Of a stretch of DNA of 64,000 bases, positions 60,976-64,000 are shown one piece after another. This DNA comes from Paenibacillus sp. Root444D2 (lineage in GTDB: Bacteria > Bacillota > Bacilli > Paenibacillales > NBRC-103111). The stretch is from contig NZ_LMEO01000052.1 of assembly GCF_001426375.1 (NCBI RefSeq), positions 40,261 through 104,260 on the forward strand, read 5' to 3'. The position numbers were made by a program, and so were the translations under genes. Each line of letters opens with the position of its first letter. Within the stretch, counting starts at the first letter, position 1. The notes under the pieces were generated by a model. The model saw only the letters and a list, made by a program, of their open reading frames with translations. It did no database searches and had not been told where the DNA came from.

Positions 60976-61929
60976 TTATAGACTTGTTGTTTGTTCGCTT
61001 AGGGTCTGTTTCACCTTCTGTGAACGATCCCGCTGTACCAAATACATAGCTGCCAAAACCCCAACACCACCCAAACATTGATACAGGGAAATCGACTCAT
61101 GCAAAAAGATGTAGCCCGCAATAGCTGCAGTTACAGGAAGTAAATACCCATAAGCAGAAGATTTGAACGGCCCTAACTTAGCTAAGCTCCAGTTGTGTAT
61201 AGAAAATCCTAATGCAGTAGCCATCAAGGAAGTATAAATTAAGCTGATCCAGCCTGTCGAAGAAATGGCCGCAAAATAGGCGGCGTCAGCACGCCAGAGA
61301 ACGAAAGGCAGTAGCGAGAGCGCCCCTGCTGTCATTTCGAGTGAAATCAGCAGCGGCAGCGGATAGCGCAACACAAGTCGATTCATACCGATGAGATAAA
61401 TGGCTCCCATAACACTGCGCATCAATAATAGAATATCCCCTCGGAACGTTTCTCCTCCAAGATGGAATCCATCAACCCCGCCTGAGACAATGACGATTAC
61501 ACTGCATAAAGCTAATGGAATTCCGATAAGGATGCGCCATGTGAGCCTCACTTGACCGGCAATTAAAGCGAAAAGAACGGTTATGACGGGCATGAAGCCG
61601 CGCCCTAATACAGCGCCATTCGCGGAGTTAGAGAACTGCAAGGCATACTGCAGAAGAGCTTCCATGCCAATGGCATTGAGAATGCCTAACCCACATATAA
61701 GGAGCAGATCTCTACCGGCAATCTGCATCTTCAGCGAACGCGATCGATAATAAAAGTAAGTATAAACCCACAGCAACGGAATCATACTCGCGAAGCGCAA
61801 CCCGTTAAAAACGAGGGAATCCCACTCTCTTCCCCCAATCTTCAGCGAAGCTAGATTAATGCCCCAAAGGATATACACCAGAACAAACCCTGCATGTGGA
61901 TAAAAGGAACGGAACCGATACTCATTCAT
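60976..61929 (-). CDS. EamA/DMT family transporter
   Basis: A 317-residue membrane protein with ten predicted helices in two EamA repeats. Motifs: GINLASLKIGGREW and the second-repeat SLMATALGFSIHNWSLAKLGPFKSS. Its ATG overlaps the TGA of the UbiD-like gene (ATGA), so it depends on translation of that gene. Substrate unknown. Confidence 0.88.
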   Translation of the reverse strand: MNEYRFRSFYPHAGFVLVYILWGINLASLKIGGREWDSLVFNGLRFASMIPLLWVYTYFYYRSRSLKMQIAGRDLLLICGLGILNAIGMEALLQYALQFSNSANGAVLGRGFMPVITVLFALIAGQVRLTWRILIGIPLALCSVIVIVSGGVDGFHLGGETFRGDILLLMRSVMGAIYLIGMNRLVLRYPLPLLISLEMTAGALSLLPFVLWRADAAYFAAISSTGWISLIYTSLMATALGFSIHNWSLAKLGPFKSSAYGYLLPVTAAIAGYIFLHESISLYQCLGGVGVLAAMYLVQRDRSQKVKQTLSEQTTSL

Positions 61930-62369
61930 GCGAAATATTCCTTCCAGCGGCGATCCACGAGTTCCCCGATATCTTCCCGCGGGAACAACTCATCTGGATA
62001 TCCTGGTTTCATACGAGCATCAATCACAATCGGAACCTCGTAGACGATGTGATGACGATTCACGCTGGACTGCGCGTACATGTCACTTGCCGGATTGAAC
62101 CGAGTGAACACGGTCCATAAGAATTTGGTTTGGTCGTTCGCGATGCCGCTGGCGTCATCCACTAAGAGGACCAGCGGCCACTCAGCTAAGCGGCTGGCTG
62201 CATTCGCCAGCAGACGCTGTGGCAGCTCCAAGGCTGGACCTTGCTCGTCGATGACACTCCGATGAATTTCGGCAAGTTCTAGATTAGGGTCTACTGGAGA
62301 GGAGATTTCAATCAGTTCATTTTCGCGGCGCAAAATATCTAGAAAAGCTCTTAAATTCGTTGGTACCAT
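61926..62369 (-). CDS. Internally deleted UbiD-like protein
   Basis: A 147-residue protein joining the N-terminus of a UbiD decarboxylase (LRAFLDILRRENELIEISSPVDPNLELAEI) directly to its C-terminus (FLWTVFTRFNPASDMYAQSS, PIVIDARMKPGYP). Normal UbiD proteins are about 480 residues; the prenyl-FMN binding and catalytic middle is absent, so decarboxylase activity is not expected. AAAGGTGG is seven bases upstream and the next gene is coupled by ATGA overlap, so it is still translated. The retained ends resemble the menaquinone-type (MqnL) branch. Possible pseudogene or a re-purposed small protein. Confidence 0.75.
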   Translation of the reverse strand: MVPTNLRAFLDILRRENELIEISSPVDPNLELAEIHRSVIDEQGPALELPQRLLANAASRLAEWPLVLLVDDASGIANDQTKFLWTVFTRFNPASDMYAQSSVNRHHIVYEVPIVIDARMKPGYPDELFPREDIGELVDRRWKEYFA

Positions 62370-62503
62370 GTAGGTTCCACCTTTGACTGTGGGATTGTAG
62401 ATGAGTAATTGGAAGTAAAAAGGAAATAGCCTTCCGCGTCAGAAGGCATCCTCTACCGCAAAGATAGCCCTGCCGTGCTTCCAAGGAGCTCGTCCGTCAG
62501 GTA

Positions 62504-63403
62504 TTAAGCTTTGCGGTCATATAGCGTAAGTACGCATAGATAACATAAGAATCCAAACATGCAAGAAACAATAACCGCGTGAATCATGCCGGTAAATAAA
62601 TAAGCGACTTCATTCCCCATTGACCAGGTCACAACGGCTCCGCTAAACACTTGCAGAGACACTAAAATTAGCGCCCATTTGCTGCCAAACCTCAGCTTGT
62701 CTGAGCCCTGATAATAACGTTTGGCTTGTAAGTAAAGAAACAAAATACATATAAAGAGCAGTAATGCCGCTACACGGTGGGTAAAGACAATACCCGTTGC
62801 CCCGCTGAGTTCAGGGACTACTTCCCCATTGCATAAAGGCCAGCCCGAACATCCGCCTGATGAAACCGTGTGACGAACGAATGCACCCAGATAAACAACG
62901 ACATAGCTGTATATCGTCGTTATCCATACAAGGGCTTTAAAACTGCTACGAATGGCCGTATCACGCTGGAATTGCCCCCATGGCGTAAAAACAATGGCTA
63001 GCAGCAAAGAAAAAGCAAAGGCCAATAAGGATAATCCGAAATGTAAGGCCAAGACGAGTGAAGATTGCGGCCATACGACAGCCATAGCCCCCATTGCTGC
63101 TTGAATGAGCGTCATCAATACCGTAGCGGAGATAAAAAATTTGGCATCTCTACGTTTCACATAACGAAATACAAGAATGAATGTAGCAACCAGGATTAAC
63201 GTCACAATGCCTACCACCAATCGATGGCTGTACTCAATTAGTGAAGAAATCGTATGTGCCGGGACGAATGTCCCATGACACAGGGGCCACTCATCTCCGC
63301 AGCCTCTACCTGCGTCAGCCTTCGTAACTAAGGCACCCATTGCAAGAATAAGAAACATGCCAATGGCCGAAAGATTCGCTAATCTTTGAATCAATTTTTG
63401 CAT
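62504..63403 (-). CDS. ctaA: Heme A synthase CtaA
   Basis: A 299-residue membrane enzyme (COX15/CtaA) that oxidises haem O to haem A for cytochrome aa3 oxidase. Eight helices are expected. Paired Cys motifs (RGCGDEWPLC and GGCSGWPLC) and the His residues EYSHRL, LHFGLS, FTHRVA and MIHAV are visible. ATG 63403 has AGGTG seven bases upstream; the reading frame continues upstream to 63550 but without a site. CtaB and oxidase genes are not in the window. Confidence 0.94.
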   Translation of the reverse strand: MQKLIQRLANLSAIGMFLILAMGALVTKADAGRGCGDEWPLCHGTFVPAHTISSLIEYSHRLVVGIVTLILVATFILVFRYVKRRDAKFFISATVLMTLIQAAMGAMAVVWPQSSLVLALHFGLSLLAFAFSLLLAIVFTPWGQFQRDTAIRSSFKALVWITTIYSYVVVYLGAFVRHTVSSGGCSGWPLCNGEVVPELSGATGIVFTHRVAALLLFICILFLYLQAKRYYQGSDKLRFGSKWALILVSLQVFSGAVVTWSMGNEVAYLFTGMIHAVIVSCMFGFLCYLCVLTLYDRKA

Positions 63404-63562
63404 GATTGCACCTACTTTTATGTCATTACTTCTGTTAATCATGTCGAATGATGTTGCTCCGCTTTCAATTATAGCTGTAATAAGTAGGCAAATCCATTCG
63501 CAATTGTTACAAAGCTCCGAAACCGCGCGGAAGGCCGTCCTGAAGTTCAAAAGTCATTCAAT

Positions 63563-63587
63563 GTTTCAACTTTTGGGACGAGGGTAA
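63563..63587 (+). promoter_or_regulatory. Sigma-B-like promoter
   Basis: GTTTCA (63563-63568) and GGGTAA (63582-63587) with a 13-bp spacer closely match sigma-B elements. It lies 62 bp before a general-stress-type gene, which fits. Whether this organism has sigma-B is not known from the window. Confidence 0.6.
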
Positions 63588-63648
63588 ATAAAAGATGAGC
63601 ACCAAATTATTGCTGTTCAACCAAAATCGATTGCAGGAGGTTTTATCT

Positions 63649-64000
63649 ATGGGTAAGCACATTATTGGAGTATTCAATTCGGAAGAAGAAGCCATTCGCG
63701 TGATTAACCAACTCAAGGCAGAAGGCTACAGAGCAGATGATATCTCAGTTATCGGCAGGAATAACGAGGGTTTAAGTCAAATCGAGGATGAAACAGAAAC
63801 CAAAGCGGAAGAAGGACTAGCAACCGGTGCTGCTGCTGGCGGTGTATTAGGTGGCGTTACGGGATTACTGCTGGGTATTGGTGCACTTGCCATTCCAGGT
63901 ATAGGCCCTATCATAGCAGCCGGCCCTATTGTCGCGACATTGACCGGCGCAGCCGTTGGCGCGGGTGCAGGCGGCCTTGTCGGCGGCTTAATCGGTTTAG
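63649..64000 (+). CDS. General stress protein 17M/YflT-like protein (partial, runs off the end)
   Basis: The first 117 codons of a gene cut by the window edge. The start MGKHIIGVFNSEEEAIRVI and the DDISVIGRN strand match the general stress 17M-like (YflT/YsnF) domain. A Gly/Ala-rich hydrophobic stretch follows (GAAAGGVLGGVTGLLLG...), also typical. CAGGAGG lies eight bases before the ATG. The sigma-B-like promoter upstream supports a stress role. Confidence 0.88.
   Translation, partial: MGKHIIGVFNSEEEAIRVINQLKAEGYRADDISVIGRNNEGLSQIEDETETKAEEGLATGAAAGGVLGGVTGLLLGIGALAIPGIGPIIAAGPIVATLTGAAVGAGAGGLVGGLIGL

Overview
The window reads as chromosomal DNA of a low-to-middle GC, endospore-forming Bacillota, most likely a Paenibacillus or close relative. 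The evidence is DnaB/DnaI primosome loaders, the sporulation checkpoint protein Sda with DnaA boxes in front of it, a Spo0E-like phosphatase, HemQ, CtaA, a YuiB/YumB/YumC-type redox cluster, and the Paenibacillus-style sugar module (large membrane AraC regulator plus LplB/LplC-type permeases). I found no rRNA, tRNA, CRISPR array or intact insertion sequence.

Layout. 0-2.4 kb: hairpin repeats, a GNAT acetyltransferase with a premature stop, and an erythromycin-esterase-like hydrolase. 2.4-14.6 kb: a carbohydrate region with a Hyi-like isomerase, CorA, two AraC regulators around a GH172 (DUF2961) enzyme, an MDR dehydrogenase, and a sugar ABC transporter (two permeases plus lipoprotein) with its membrane-bound AraC regulator and a cre-like site. 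14.8-18.4 kb: an AT-rich UvrA-like ABC ATPase between two related hairpin elements, next to a tyrosine-recombinase relic; this looks acquired. 18.5-24.5 kb: SDR plus maltogenic amylase behind a cre-like site, a CDF metal exporter, a LacI regulator and an EamA transporter. 24.8-27.8 kb: a NitT/TauT-type ABC operon behind a guanidine-I (ykkC) riboswitch with a strong promoter, so probably a guanidine importer. 28.7-33.9 kb: sdhCAB, a divergent LysR regulator and an orphan OmpR-type response regulator. 34-37.3 kb: a KtrB-KtrA-antiporter potassium operon. 37.5-42.9 kb: CPBP protease, uvrC, a 300-bp octamer array, trxA and a MerR regulator. 43-45.6 kb: dnaI and dnaB. 45.7-53.1 kb: HxlR/MDR pair, alpha/beta hydrolase, yuiB, hemQ, a Rex-type site in front of NDH-2, and ferredoxin-NADP reductase. 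53-56.1 kb: sda, small genes, a glucosaminidase, ErpA-type Fe-S carrier and Spo0E-like protein. 56.5-64 kb: mqnE, a YutJ/YuzB/NfuA cluster, an SDR with a HEPN protein, EamA coupled to an internally deleted UbiD, ctaA, and a partial stress protein behind a sigma-B-like promoter.

Themes. (1) Catabolite-controlled glycan uptake and breakdown. (2) Respiratory and Fe-S metabolism: SDH, NDH-2, Fnr, ErpA, NfuA, HemQ, CtaA, MqnE. (3) Sporulation entry control by Sda and Spo0E. (4) Many structured intergenic repeats: a triloop hairpin family with covarying stems at both ends of the window, a ~130-bp terminator-like leader before two resistance-type genes, TTGTTGTAC palindrome clusters at three loci, a 125-bp tandem repeat after hemQ, and the octamer array before uvrC. 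The repeats and the shared leader are the least explained parts of the window.
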